DNA of 64,000 bases from Lamellibrachia columna (GCA_963662155.1 OY759261.1:1389727-1453726); one strand, 5' to 3'. Shown: positions 1-13,209, counted from the stretch's first letter. Made by a program: numbers and translations. The notes: a model not told the origin generated them from the letters alone.

Positions 1-32
1 TAAACTGAAGAAATCTAAAAGGAAAAGTTACC

Positions 33-180
33 TAGACAAGCATGTTAGACATATGTGTAAGACATGTGTAAGACATGCATGTAAGACATGTGTTAGACAA
101 GCATGTAAGACGTGTGTTAGACAAGCATGTAAGACAAGCGTGTAAGACAATTGTGAAAGACAAGCATGTCAGACAAATTG
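33..180. repeat. Degenerate short tandem repeat (GTAAGACATG-like)
   Basis: Variants of GTAAGACATG, GTTAGACAAGCAT and GTGTAAGACAA follow one another with irregular spacing of about 10-25 bp. The array looks old and is probably cut by the window start. No coding potential is seen. Confidence 0.7.
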
Positions 181-309
181 GCAATAATTATAATTTTGCC
201 ACATTTATAAGTACTTAGTCATTATGCTTCGTCACTGTTTCTTTTCTCGTGTGCATATTACAGAACAAGTCTCCATCATAAGATGAATAGGTTTGTTCAG
301 GTTCTTTCA

Positions 310-1457
310 TGACCAAGTAGTACAAGTACACACCTAAGTGAATCCAAGACCAAGTAGTACAAGTACACACCTAAGTGAATCCATGACCAAGTAGTACAGG
401 TACACACCTAAGTGAATCCATGACCAAGTAGTACAAGTACACACCTAAGTGAATCCATGACCAAGTAGTACAGGTACACACCTAAGTGAATCCATGACCA
501 AGTAGTACAAGTACACACCTAAGTGAATCCATGACCAAGTAGTACAAGTACACACCTAAGTGAATCCATGACCAAGTAGTACAAGTACACACCTAAGTGA
601 ATCCATGACCAAGTAGTACAAGTACACACCTAAGTGAATCAATGACCAAGTAGTACAAGTACACACCTAAGTGAATCAATGACCAAGTAGTACAAGTACA
701 CACCTAAGTGAATCCATGACCAAGTAGTACAGGTACACACCTAAGTGAATCCATGACCAAGTAGTACAAGTACACACCTAAGTGAATCCATGACCAAGTA
801 GTACAAGTACACACCTAAGTGAATCCATGACCAAGTAGTACAAGTACACACCTAAGTGAATCCATGACCAAGTAGAACAAGTACACTCCTAAGTGAATCC
901 ATGACCAAGTAGTACAGGTACACACCTAAGTGAATCCATGACCAAGTAGTACAAGTACACACCTAAGTGAATCCATGACCAAGTAGAACAAGTACACACC
1001 TAAGTGAATCCATGACCAAGTAGTACAGGTACACACCTAAGTGAATCCATGACCAAGTAGTACAGGTACACACCTAAGTAAATCCATGACCAAGTAGTAC
1101 AGGTACACACCTAAGTAAATCCATGACCAAGTAGTACAGGTACACACCTAAGTGAATCCATGACCAAGTAGTACAAGTACACACCTAAGTGAATCCATGA
1201 CCAAGTAGTACAAGTACACACCTAAGTGAATCCATGACCGAGTAGTACAAGTACACACCTAAGTGAATCCATGACCAAGTAGTACAAGTACACACCTAAG
1301 TGAATCCATGACCAAGTAGTACAAGTACACACCTAAGTGAATCCATGACCAAGTAGTACAAGTACACACCTAAGTGAATCCATGACCAAGTAGTACAAGT
1401 ACACACCTAAGTGAATCCATGACCAAGTAGTACAAGTACACACCTAAGTGAATCCAT
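310..1457. repeat. 37-bp minisatellite, about 31 copies
   Basis: Head-to-tail 37-bp units carry GACCAAGTAGTAC, AGTACACACC and TAAGTGAATCCAT in order. Units differ at single sites only (ACAAGTAC or ACAGGTAC; GTGAATCC, GTGAATCA or GTAAATCC), so the array has been homogenised. It lies 5' of the first recognisable COBL exon. Confidence 0.95.
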
Positions 1458-2123
1458 CGTTATTGCTGAGATACCATCAACGCATTTTGTCGCGCATGCG
1501 ATCACCACAAGCATGGTTCATATCAAAAGGGTGACCTGAAAAACAATACGTTAAAAAAACAATGAAAACACTAAACAAATTGATTGGAGGAGGTGATTCC
1601 TGCCACGAGCAGAAGGTGAAACCTTTGAGAAAACTTTTAGAAACTACTGGAAATGCAGTTTTTCTGCGCATAATTATGGCTTCACTGCTGACACAATCTA
1701 TCAAGTGACACAATCTATTTGATAAAAGTGTGACTGTATAGAAAGAGTGATTGCAAGCTGTCACCAACCTTCCATAGTTGTCACCTTGATTCACTTCAGG
1801 GTCAGACAGTTTTATTGCAGATTCATTCATGCAAAACTAGGTAATGATTGGTGTACACATGGTCCATAATTAAGATCAATATTCGTTCCATAAAAACAAA
1901 TATGTTGAAATGAAATCTAATGGTGCATGATGTGTTCACTAACACTTAATATTAAACTTGTTTATAGACTCAGACACTGTGAGTCTGAATAGCAGCATTG
2001 CAAGATCAGTGCTATCACCTGGTGAATGCAAGCATCACTTGCGTTGCTCATGCTGCCACCTAGTGAATAAACACATCACTATATTGATGGATTGGATGAT
2101 ATCATGATTGTGAACATACTTTG

Positions 2124-2125
<2 letters not shown>
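1458..2125. other. Non-repetitive stretch, no gene recognised
   Basis: A minus-strand ORF of 117 codons (1477-1830) has no recognisable domain and mixed composition. I see no splice-supported exon. The stretch is probably an upstream COBL intron or 5' flank. Confidence 0.5.

Positions 2126-2207
<82 letters not shown>
2126..2207. repeat. (TA)n microsatellite
   Basis: An almost perfect alternating TA tract of about 80 bp with one TG interruption. It can form a cruciform. Confidence 0.97.
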
Positions 2208-2267
2208 ATTTACATAATTTGAAATGGTAATAAGTGTTGCATTACATCTTGGCGTAAATGTAAGGTT

Positions 2268-2270
<3 letters not shown>

Positions 2271-2345
<75 letters not shown>
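2271..2345. repeat. (TA)n microsatellite
   Basis: An uninterrupted TA tract of about 70 bp, starting after GTGTGTATAT. It precedes the 58/63-bp minisatellite by about 80 bp. Confidence 0.97.
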
Positions 2346-2348
<3 letters not shown>

Positions 2349-2424
2349 TATGTGAGATGTGTTGTACTGATTCAGTCTCAAGTGTTATGGAAACATCAAG
2401 GAGTTTGTGTGGTATTCCTGTGTG

Positions 2425-4141
2425 GTCCAGCTGGTGTGATGTCACCAAGTTGTCCAGCTGTCATTCACTCGTGGAACCTCTGGTCCTGCTGGTGTGATGT
2501 CACCAAGTTGTCCAGCTGTCACTCACTCGTGGAACCTCTGGTCCTGCTGGTGTGATGTAGTGTCACCAAGTTGTCCAGCTGTCACTCACTCGTGGAACCT
2601 CTTGTCCTGCTGGTGTGATGTCACCAAGTTGTCCAGCTGTCACTCACTCGTGGAACCTCTGGTCCTGCTGGTGTGATGTCACCAAGTTGTCCAGCTGTCA
2701 CTCACTCGTGGAACCCCTGGTCCTGCTGGTGTGATGTCACCAAGTTGTCCAGCTGGCACTCACTCGTGGAACCTCTGGTCCTGCTGGTGTGATGTAGTGT
2801 CACCAAGTTGTCCAGCTGTCACTCACTCGTGGAATCTCTGGTCCTGCTGGTGTGATGTAATGTCACCAAGTTGTCCAGCTGTCACTCACTCATGGAATCT
2901 CTGGTCCTGCTGGTGTGATGTAGTGTCACCAAGTTGTCCAGCTGTCACTCACTCATGGAATCTCTGCTCCTGCTGGTGTGATGTAGTGTCACCAAGTTGT
3001 CCAGCTGTCACTCACTCGTGGAACCTCTGGTCCTGCTGGTGTGATGTCACCAAGTTGTCCAGCTGTCACTCACTCGTGGAATCTCTGGTCCTGCTGGTGT
3101 GATGTAGTGTCACCAAGTTGTCCAGCTGTCACTCACTCATGGAATCTCTGGTCCTGCTGGTGTGATGTAGTGTCACCAAGTTGTCCAGCTGTCACTCACT
3201 CATGGAATCTCTGCTCCTGCTGGTGTGATGTAGTGTCACCAAGTTGTCCAGCTGTCACTCACTCGTGGAACCTCTGGTCCTGCTGGTGTGATGTAGTGTC
3301 ACCAAGTTGTCCAGCTGTCACTCACTCATGGAACCTTTGGTCCGGCTGGTGTGATGTAGTGTCACCAAGTTGTCCAGCTGTCACTCACTCGTGGAACCTC
3401 TGGTCCTGCTGGTGTGATGTCACCAAGTTGTCCAGCTGTCACTCACTCGTGGAACCTCTGGTCCTGCTGGTGTAGTGTCACCAAGTTGTCCAGCTGTCAC
3501 TAACTCATGGAATCTCTGGTCCTGCTGGTGTGATGTAGTGTCACCAAGTTGTCCAGCTGTCACTCACTCTTGAAACCTCTGGTCCTGCTTGTGTGATGTC
3601 ACCAAGTTGTCCAGCTGTCACTCACTCGTGGAACCTCTGGTCCTGCTGGTGTGATGTCACCAAGTTGTCCAGCTGTCACTCACTCGTGGAACCTCTGGTC
3701 CTGCTGGTGTGATGTCACCAAGTTGTCCAGCTGTCACTCACTCGTGGAACCTCTGGTCCTGCTGGTGTGATGTAGTGTCACCAAGTTGTCCAGCTGTCAC
3801 TCACTCTTGAAACCTCTGGTCCTGCTTGTGTGATGTCACCAAGTTGTCCAGCTGTCAATCACTCGTGGAACCTCTGGTCCTGCTGGTGTGATGTCACCAA
3901 GTTGTCCAGCTGTCACTCATTCGTGGAACCTGGTCCTGCTGGTGTGATGTCACCAAGTTGTCCAGCTGTCACTCATTCGTTGAATTTCTGGTCCTACTGG
4001 TGTGATGTCACCAAGTTGTCCAGCTGTCACTCACTCGTGAAACCTCTGGTCCTGCTGGTGTGATGTCACCAAGTTGTCCAGCTGTCACTTACTCGTTGAA
4101 CCCACCAAGTTGTCCAGCTGTCACTCACTCGTGGAACCTCT
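2425..4141. repeat. 58/63-bp minisatellite, about 29 copies
   Basis: The unit contains CACCAAGTTGTCCAGCTGTC, ACTCACTCGTGGAAC and TGGTCCTGCTGGTGTGATG. Two length classes (58 and 63 bp) differ by a 5-bp TAGTG-type insertion after GTGATG and are interspersed. Neither length is divisible by three together with stop-free reading, so the short ORFs here (for example 2731-3102 and 3041-3475) only follow the 63-bp runs. They are not genes. Confidence 0.95.
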
Positions 4142-4142
4142 G

Positions 4143-4143
4143 G

Positions 4144-4229
<86 letters not shown>

Positions 4230-4257
4230 CATATATACATATACACATATATATATG

Positions 4258-4322
<65 letters not shown>
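4143..4322. repeat. Compound (TA)n/(TATG)n microsatellite
   Basis: A long TA tract passes into TATACA and GTAT runs and back into TA. It abuts the 3' end of the 58/63-bp minisatellite. Confidence 0.97.
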
Positions 4323-4325
<3 letters not shown>

Positions 4326-4471
4326 TATTGATTTGTTTATTTAACAATTCTAAACTATCTCATTAATTGTTAATATGCTGTGAAGTGCCACAAACATTGT
4401 TGGATCTGGCATAAATATAAAGTATATAATTATATTATTATTGTATATTGACTGTCAGCTTGTGGTTGCAG

Positions 4472-4691
4472 TAAACAGATGATGGACCTACTGGTTCAGC
4501 TGACCGCGGCCAACAAACTCAGTCCTGCTGACCACTCTCTCAAGGTCATGTCACAGCGACACCAGTGGATGTCGACCTTCAAGGCGAGTCAGACGATCGG
4601 CTCACTGCGCACAGACGTTGTCCACCTGGTGTCAAAGAAGGCAGAGAAAGAGAAGAAGAAAAGAAAGCCGCAGCAGCAGCAGCCGTTTGAG
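4472..4691 (+). CDS. COBL: COBL homologue exon, first half of Cobl domain
   Basis: This exon encodes the start of the Cobl domain, a ubiquitin-like fold in cordon-bleu actin nucleators. The peptide begins MMDLLVQLTAANKLSPADHS and resembles the vertebrate segment that starts with MDLLVEL. A conserved hydrophobic stretch (IGSLRTDVVHLV) and a basic KKAEKEKKKRK linker follow. The acceptor is TTGTGGTTGCAG ending at 4471; the alternative AACAG at 4478 would start exactly at the ATG. The exon probably ends at 4691 after TTTGAG with donor GTGAAG in phase 0, because reading on meets TGA at 4698. The N-terminal exon(s) of the family must lie upstream of the window. The domain match is by eye. Confidence 0.8.
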
Positions 4692-5204
4692 GTGAAGTGA
4701 ATCGTTGAATTGAATTGTTTTATTGTTCATAGAAAGACATGAATACTTTTTGATGAACTACATTTTGACTGACCAAAAAATTGCAAATTTTCTAGTTGTA
4801 TACGTCAGCAGCACATTCACTATTTTAGTACATTGTCATTCACCAGGTGGCAGCACATGCATTAGCCACAAATGTGGTAGACTGTTGTTTCTGGTATGGT
4901 TGCATTTCGATTGACTAAATCAGTAAAATATTTCTTGTTTTCAGTTTAACATATGTGACAGTTAATAGACACTGAAAAATTACAATATAATAATATAAAT
5001 ATTGGCTAAGATGGTTGATTAGAAATCATTATATATGACATTATAAATTGCACTGCTACATTTGATATTTGTTAGCATGGGGCATTAATATTGTCATCAC
5101 ATTACAAGTCAAGAGCATTGCGTATAAATAACCACCCAAAATGCTCTTGTTGCCAAGTATGTTTCTGGCAGCTAAAACATTTTCCATCCCAGTCTGAAGC
5201 TAAT
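4692..5204. other. COBL intron, unique A+T-rich sequence
   Basis: This is the start of the intron after donor GTGAAG. It holds only short ORFs without recognisable domains. Near 5165-5204 the sequence grades into the first unit of the 79-bp array. Confidence 0.6.
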
Positions 5205-8200
5205 AAACTAAACATGTTTATGTCAGCTGCAGTAACCCATAGAATGTACTTAACCCTAGGAGTGTCCAATGATAAACTTCCATAGTGTACACAACTTTAT
5301 GTCAGCTGCAGTAACCCATACAATGTATTTAACCCTAGGAGTGTCCAATGATAAACTTCCATAGTGTACACAACTTTATGTCAGCTGCAGTAACCCATAC
5401 AATGTATTTAACCCTAGGAGTGTCCAATGATAAACTTCCATAGTGTACACAACTTTATGTCAGCTGCTGTAACCCATACAATGCATTTAACCCTAGGAGT
5501 GTCCAATGATAAACTTCCATAGTGTACACAACTTTATGTCAGCTGCAGTAACCCATACAATGTACTTAACCCTAGGAGTGTCCAATGATAAACTTCCATA
5601 GTGTACACAACTTTATGTCAGCTGCAGTAACCCATAGAATGTATTTAACCCTAGGAGTGTCCAATGATAAACTTCCATAGTGTACACAACTTTATGTCAG
5701 CTGCAGTAACCCATACAATGTATTTAACCCTAGGAGTGTCCAATGATAAACTTTCATGGTGTATACAACTTTATGTCAGCTGCAGTAACCCATACAATGT
5801 ACTTAACCCTAGGAGTGTCCAATGATAAACTTCCATAGTGTACACAACTTTATGTCAGCTGCAGTAACCCATACAATGTATTTAACCCTAGGAGTGTCCA
5901 ATGATAAACTTCCATAGTGTACACAACTTTATGTCAGCTGCAGTAACCCATACAATGTACTTAACCCTAGGAGTGTCCAATGATAAACTTCCATAGTGTA
6001 CACAACTTTATGTCAGCTGCAGTAACCCATACAATGTATTTAACCCTAGGAGTGTCCAATGATAAACTTCCATAGTGTACACAACTTTATGTCAGCTGCA
6101 GTAACCCATACAATGTATTTAACCCTAGGAGTGTCCAATGATAAACTTCCATGGTGTACACAACTTTATGTCAGCTGCAGTAACCCATACAATGTATTTA
6201 ACCCTAGGAGTGTCCAATGATAAACTTCCATAGTGTACACAACTTTATGTCAGCTGCAGTAACCCATACAATGTATTTAACCCTAGGAGTGTCCAATGAT
6301 AAACTTCCATGGTGTACACAACTTTATGTCAGCTGCAGTAACCCATACAATGTATTTAACCCTAGGAGTGTCCAATGATAAACTTCCATGGTGTACACAA
6401 CTTTATGTCAGCTGCAGTAACCCATACAATGTACTTAACCCTAGGAGTGTCCAATGATAAACTTCCACGGTGTACACAACTTTATGTCAGCTGCAGTAAC
6501 CCATACAATGTACTTAACCCTAGGAGTGTCCAATGATAAACTTCCATAGTGTACACAACTTTATGTCAGCTGCAGTAACCCATACAATGTACTTAACCCT
6601 AGGAATGTCCAATGATAAACTTCCACGGTGTATACAACTTTATGTCAGCTGCAGTAACCCATACAATGTATTTAACCCTAGGAGTGTCCAATGATAAACT
6701 TCCATAGTGTACACAACTTTATGTCAGCTGCAGTAACCCATACAATGTACTTAACCCTAGGAGTGTCCAATGATAAACTTCCACGGTGTACACAACTTTA
6801 TGTCAGCTGCAATAACCCATACAATGTACTTAACCCTAGGAGTGTCCAATGATAAACTTCCGTAGTGTACACAACTTTATGTCAGCTGCAGTAACCCATA
6901 CAATGTATTTAACCCTAGGAGTGTCCAATGATAAACTTCCATAGTGTACACAACTTTATGTCAGCTGCAGTAACCCATACAATGTATTTAACCCTAGGAG
7001 TGTCCAATGATAAACTTCCATAGTGTACACAACTTTATGTCAGCTGCAGTAACCCATACAATGTATTTAACCCTAGGAGTGTCCAATGATAAACTTCCAT
7101 AGTGTACACAACTTTATGTCAGCTGCAGTAACCCATACAATGTATTTAACCCTAGGAGTGTCCAATGATAAACTTCCACGGTGTACACAACTTTATGTCA
7201 GCTGCAGTAACCCATACAATGTATTTAACCCTAGGAGTGTCCAATGATAAACTTCCATGGTGTACACAACTTTATGTCAGCTGCAGTAACCCATACAATG
7301 TACTTAACCCTAGGAGTGTCCAATGATAAACTTCCACGGTGTACACAACTTTATGTCAGCTGCAGTAACCCATACAATGTATTTAACCCTAGGAGTGTCC
7401 AATGATAAACTTCCGTAGTGTACACAACTTTATGTCAGCTGCAGTAACCCATACAATGTATTTAACCCTAGGAGTGTCCAATGATAAACTTCCGTAGTGT
7501 ACACAACTTTATGTCAGCTACAGTAACCCATACAATGTATTTAACCCTAGGAGTGTCCAATGATAAACTTCCACGGTGTACACAACTTTATGTCAGCTGC
7601 AGTAACCCATACAATGTTATTTAACCCAATGTTATTTAACCCTAGGAGTGTCCAATGATAAACTTCCATAGTGTACACAACTTTATGTCAGCTGCAGTAA
7701 CCCATACAATGTATTTAACCCTAGGAGTGTCCAATGATAAACTTCCATAGTGTACACAACTTTATGTCAGCTGCAGTAACCCATACAATGTATTTAACCC
7801 TAGGAGTGTCCATTGATAAACTTCCATAGTGTACACAACTTTATGTCAGCTGCAGTAATCCATACAATGTATTGAACCCTAGGAGTGTCCAATGATAAAC
7901 TTCCATAGTGTACACAACTTTATGTCAGCTGCAGTAACCCATACAATGCATTTAACCCTAGGAGTGTCCAATGATAAACTTCCACGGTGTACACAACTTT
8001 ATGTCAGCTGCAGTAACCCATACAATGTATTTAACCCTAGGAGTGTCCAATGATAAACTTCCACGGTGTACACAACTTTATGTCAGCTGCAGTAACCCAT
8101 ACAATGTATTTAACCCTAGGAGTGTCCAATGATAAACTTCCATAGTGTACACAACTTTATGTCAGTTGCAGTAATCCATACAATGTATTTAACCCTAGGA

Positions 8201-10452
8201 GTGTCCAATGATAAACTTCCACGGTGTACACAACTTTATGTCAGCTGCAGTAACCCATACAATGTATTTTACCCTAGGAGTGTCCAATGATAAACTTCCA
8301 TAGTGTACACAACTTTATGTCAGCTGCAGTAACCCATACAATGTATTTAAACCTAGGAGTGTCCAATGATAAACTTCCACGGTGTACACAACTTTATGTC
8401 AGCTGCAGTAACCCATACAATGTACTTAACCCTAGGAGTGTCCAATGATAAACTTCCATAGTGTACACAACTTTATGTCAGCTGCAGTAACCCATACAAT
8501 GTATTTAACCCTAGGAATGTCCAATGATAAACTTCCACGGTGTATACAACTTTATGTCAGCTGCAGTAACCCATACAATGTACTTAACCCTAGGAGTGTC
8601 CAATGATAAACTTCCACGGTGTACACAACTTTATGTCAGCTGCAGTAACCCCTACAATGTATTTAACCCTAGGAATGTCCAATGATAAACTTCCACGGTG
8701 TACACAACTTTATGTCAGCTGCAGTAACCCATACAATGTATTTAACCCTAGGAGTGTCCAATGATAAACTTCCACGGAGTACCCAACTTTATGTCAGCTG
8801 CAGTAACTTAACCCAATGTTATTTAACCCTAGGAGTGTCCAATGATAAACTTCCATAGTGTACACAACTTTATGTCAGCTGCAGTAACCCATACAATGTA
8901 TTTAAACCTAGGAGTGTCCAATGATAAACTTCCACGGTGTACACAACTTTATGTCAGCTGCAGTAACCCATACAATGTACTTAACCCTAGGAGTGTCCAA
9001 TGATAAACTTCCATAGTGTACACAACTTTATGTCAGCTGCAGTAACCCATACAATGTATTTAACCCTAGGAATGTCCAATGATAAACTTCCACGGTGTAT
9101 ACAACTTTATGTCAGCTGCAGTAACCCATACAATGTACTTAACCCTAGGAGTGTCCAATGATAAACTTCCACGGTGTACACAACTTTATGTCAGCTGCAG
9201 TAACCCCTACAATGTATTTAACCCTAGGAATGTCCAATGATAAACTTCCACGGTGTACACAACTTTATGTCAGCTGCAGTAACCCATACAATGTATTTAA
9301 CCCTAGGAGTGTCCAATGATAAACTTCCACGGAGTACCCAACTTTATGTCCGCTGCAGTAACTTAACCCAATGTTATTTAACCCTAGGAGTGTCCAATGA
9401 TAAACTTCCTTAGTATACACAACTTTATGTCAGCTGCAGTAATCCATACAATGTATTTAACCCTAGGAGTGTCCAATGATAAACTTCCATAGTGTACACA
9501 ACTTTATGTCAGCTGCAGTAACCCATACAATGTATTTAACCCTAGGAGTGTCCAATGATAAACTTCCATAGTGTACACAACTTTATGTCAGCTGCAGTAA
9601 TCCATACAATGTATTTAACCCTAGGAGTGTCCAATGATAAACTTCCATAGTGTACACAACTTTATGTCAGCTGCAGTAATCCATACAATGTATTTAACCC
9701 TAGGAGTGTCCAATGATAAACTTCCATAGTGTACACAACTTTATGTCAGCTGCAGTAACCCATACAATGTATTTAACCCTAGGAGTGTCCAATGATAAAC
9801 TTCCATAGTGTACACAACTTTATGTCAGCTGCAGTAATCCATACAATGTATTGAACCCTAGGAGTGTCCAATGATAAACTTCCATAGTGTACACAACTTT
9901 ATGTCAGCTGCAGTAACCCATACAATGTATTTAACCCTAGGAGTGTCCAATGATAAACTTCCATAGTGTACACAACTTTATGTCAGCTGCAGTAACCCAT
10001 ACAATGTATTAAACCCTAGGAGTGTCCAATGATAAACTTCCATAGTGTACACAACTTTATGTCAGCTGCAGTAATCCATACAATGTATTGAACCCTAGGA
10101 GTGTCCAATGATAAACTTCCATAGTGTACACAACTTTATGTCAGCTGCAGTAACCCATACAATGCATTTAACCCTAGGAGTGTCCAATGATAAACTTCCA
10201 CGGTGTACACAACTTTATGTCAGCTGCAGTAACCCATACAATGTATTTAACCCTAGGAGTGTCCAATGATAAACTTCCATAGTGTACACAACTTTATGTC
10301 AGCTGCAGTAACCCATACAATGTATTTAACCCTAGGAGTGTCCAATGATAAACTTCCATAGTGTACACAACTTTATGTCAGCTGCAGTAACCCATACAAT
10401 GTATTTAACCCTAGGAGTGTCCAATGATAAACTTCCACGGTGTACACAACTT
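5205..10452. repeat. 79-bp minisatellite, about 66 copies
   Basis: This is the longest array in the window. Units carry TTTATGTCAGCTGCAGTAAC, TTAACCCTAGGAGTGTCC and AATGATAAACTTCC in order. Common variants are CATAG, CATGG or CACGG before TGTACAC, and ATGTATTT or ATGTACTT. The unit length is not a multiple of three and stops occur in every frame. A segment of about 555 bp (seven units) is repeated as a block: 8340-8830 recurs at 8895-9385. The array occupies most of the intron between the two Cobl-domain exons. Confidence 0.97.
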
Positions 10453-10845
10453 GGAGTTGTTCATAAGGGTGCTTTAATAAAATCATAACATCGATAATAA
10501 TTATCATACAATTGTGATTGAGGCATAATTTTTTTTCTAAAAACAGTCTTGATTATAATAAAACACCCGTCCCCAGGATGTGATAACTTGGTAGTATATA
10601 TGTGACAGTCATGATAACAATGTTTACCAAATGCTTCAGGCCAATATTCCATCAATATGCTTGAGATTGTTTAAGGGAACGTCAAATGTATTACCAGAAA
10701 CAACAGCGTCACGCATGTGATGCAATACTTGTTGCATGTTCGAAATGTTGAAGGTCGCGTGAATTTAGACCCATGGATACTTGTGTTGGTTGTAGAATAA
10801 TAGAATATATTTTTATTGTGTATTGGCTAATACGTGGGTGCCCAG
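10453..10845. other. Unique A+T-rich intron sequence
   Basis: This lies between the 79-bp array and the CR1 fragment. The only ORF is 64 codons with no recognisable domain. Nothing else is seen. Confidence 0.5.
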
Positions 10846-11880
10846 ATTTTTAACAAGGTTTAACAAGGTTGCCATCCCAAACAACAAGTTCCTGATGGCA
10901 AGTGGACAAGGAAGCCATTGGCTTATCGAGAGTCCAACAATTTTCTCATCTATGTGTAGCCCACCCTTATCAGATATCTGTCAATTCTATTTTTAAACAT
11001 ATTCACACTACTAGCATTAACACAATCATTTGGCAGTTTGTTCCATTCATTTATCACCCTCTGTGAGAAAGAGTACTTTCTCATGTCCAACCTACACACC
11101 TCCTTAACTTACGCTGCTTTGTGTCCTCTGGTTCTACTGCCTTCTTTAAGTTTGAAGAACATATTCCTGTCAACATCCTCGTAACCGTTCACTATTTTAA
11201 ACACTTCTATTTGGTCTCCTCTTAGTCTCCTGGTCTCTAGTGTTGTCAAACCACATTGTAATAAGCGACTTTCGTAACTAAGGTCTTTCAATTCTGGAAT
11301 CATTTTAGTTGCTCTTCGTTGTATTCTTTCTAGCTTGTCTATGTCCTTTTTACAATATGGTCCCCATGCTTGAATACAATATTCCAAATGTGGTCTAACT
11401 ATTGCTTTGTACAGGGGTACAATTAGCTATTTCTCCTTATACATGATAGTTCTCCTAATTAGCCCTAGAATTTGATTTCCTTTCGAAGCAGCAATCCCAC
11501 ATTGCTCTGAAACTTTCATGTCAGCACTAAATGTTACTCCTAAGTCCTTTTCTTGTGTGGTTCTACCTAGTACAGCATCCCCCATTTTATATTCTTCGTC
11601 CATGTTTCCATGTCCTATGTGAATACATTTACACTTCCCAAAATTGAATAACATTTGCCATTTTTATGACCATTTAACTATTTTATCTAGATCATCCTGT
11701 AAACTTTGTTTATCTGTATCATTAGTAACCTTTTTGAATACTTTTGTGTCATCTGCAAATTTGAGTACTTTGCTACATATGTTATCTTCCAAATCATTTA
11801 TATATATTAAAAACAGTATAGGGCCTAATACTGATCCCTGTGGTACCCCATTCAAAACAGATTTCCAGTTTGATGGCACT
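10846..11880 (-). mobile_element. CR1-like LINE fragment, decayed
   Basis: This minus-strand fragment has the 3' end at the left (tandem AACAAGGTTTAACAAGGTT, a CR1-type short repeat tail instead of poly-A) and 5' truncation near 11880. Three coding pieces in different frames (11664-11879, 11427-11654, 11109-11387) give the reverse-transcriptase [20 protein letters not shown] and FADD motifs. They also give the C-terminal LERIQRRATKMIPEL and LETRRLRGDQIEVFKI segments typical of CR1 pol. Frameshifts between the pieces make it a dead copy. It is parallel to the better-preserved copy at 28763-30214. Confidence 0.9.
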
Positions 11881-13205
11881 ATGTCCTCTCAAACGGTGTA
11901 CGTGCTGAAGTATTTGTCACATGCGTGCGCTTGTGGTTTCAGTGATTGTTGGAAATCAACGTTTTACATAACGAACATGTGATTTACCATAAAAACTACC
12001 AAGAAACCTTGATATACGGGGTATTTCGAAAAAATAAAGGTGTTATGTTTTATTTGTGGGTTCGTAGATTAATCCCTGAAAGTTTGACGCCCGAGGTGCA
12101 AGCCGTCTAGGAGGAAAACGAGAACATAACCACATATAAACATATGCAAGCCTGATTATAGTTAGATGATAAAAGCTACAGCACATAATGTTATCACGTG
12201 GATATTACTATTTGAATTTCATCAAACAAAAAGTTCAAAATAAAAAATGTTCACTCTGCCACCAGATTATTATCGAGTGATTGTATGTTCCTATGTCCAT
12301 TTGAAAAAATGTAGCCAAACATATTAGCTACAAAATAAAACAATAATGAATCAAATATGTTGAGAACTTTTATTTTTTTAATTTTTTTTCAACACCGGAC
12401 TACGCCGATTCAAACAGACTCATCGATCCCGCCTCGTTTACGTGGCAGTGCAGGCTGTCGAAGCTGGCAAAAACGCGATGGCAACTTGCTGGTATTTATA
12501 TAAAAAGCCTGCAACGTTGTTCAGTCTGAACTAGTATAATAACATGATTCACTAATGTTGTTATGCAATTTGCCGAAATATTGACACTGAAACATGAAAT
12601 AATCCGACCTGAAGTGATCTGACACAGAACAAAGTGAGAAAACAAAATGGCGGATTAGTAAATAAAAAACCCAGACGGCCGAGACAACACGTGTTTGTAA
12701 CAATGATTGCATAGAGCAGCTCACTCATTCATATGTACTCAAATAGGCCAAGAGCTTTCCAAAGGTGTAATGTAATGTGTTACATATTTAGATACTATGA
12801 ATGGAAGCGTAAATTTAGTCTGCGGAATTTAGTAAAATTAGCCAAATATGGGCACCAACTATGTGACGTGTTTTGTAAGCGAGATTGTCATTAGCTATCA
12901 TTGACTGTGCTCATAAATAAATATGAATCAGAATAAGGAGTGATTCAGCTTTCCAGTGATACCAGTTGTTCTCGTGTGAGGTACTGGTGATGGAAACGAA
13001 AATTGTTACTACAGAGTTATATCAAAATCAGCTGAACATCGACCGGAACTCGTTTTGCACCGATCGCATGGTCACTACTAGGGTTAAACATGCTTTGCAT
13101 TTGTGTTGAGATATGTATTCCATGAATGTATGAATTATGTCATGCCCTGAAAATTTTTAAACATCACAGCTTTTATATAACGAAGTGAAGCAAGCATCTC
13201 CTGTG
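11881..13205. other. Unique COBL intron sequence
   Basis: No exon or repeat is recognised, except a local G+C-richer patch at 12400-12530 with a TATA-like motif that is listed separately. Confidence 0.5.
12410..12535 (+). promoter_or_regulatory. Possible TATA promoter
   Basis: A local CpG-containing patch precedes TATATAAAAAG at 12497. About 26 bp after the TATA start is TCAGTCT, which fits an animal initiator. It sits about 1 kb upstream of the exon at 13531, which opens with an in-frame ATG, so an intronic promoter for a short COBL isoform is conceivable. It could equally be chance. Confidence 0.25.
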
Positions 13206-13209
13206 GAAT

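Noticed and set aside
310..1457. CRISPR-like regular repeats
   Set aside because: Repeat units are contiguous with no unique spacers, no cas genes are present, and the setting is an animal genome. The same applies to all other arrays here.
1477..1830. 117-codon minus-strand ORF
   Set aside because: No recognisable domain, no splice signals that make an exon, and it overlaps only intronic-type sequence.
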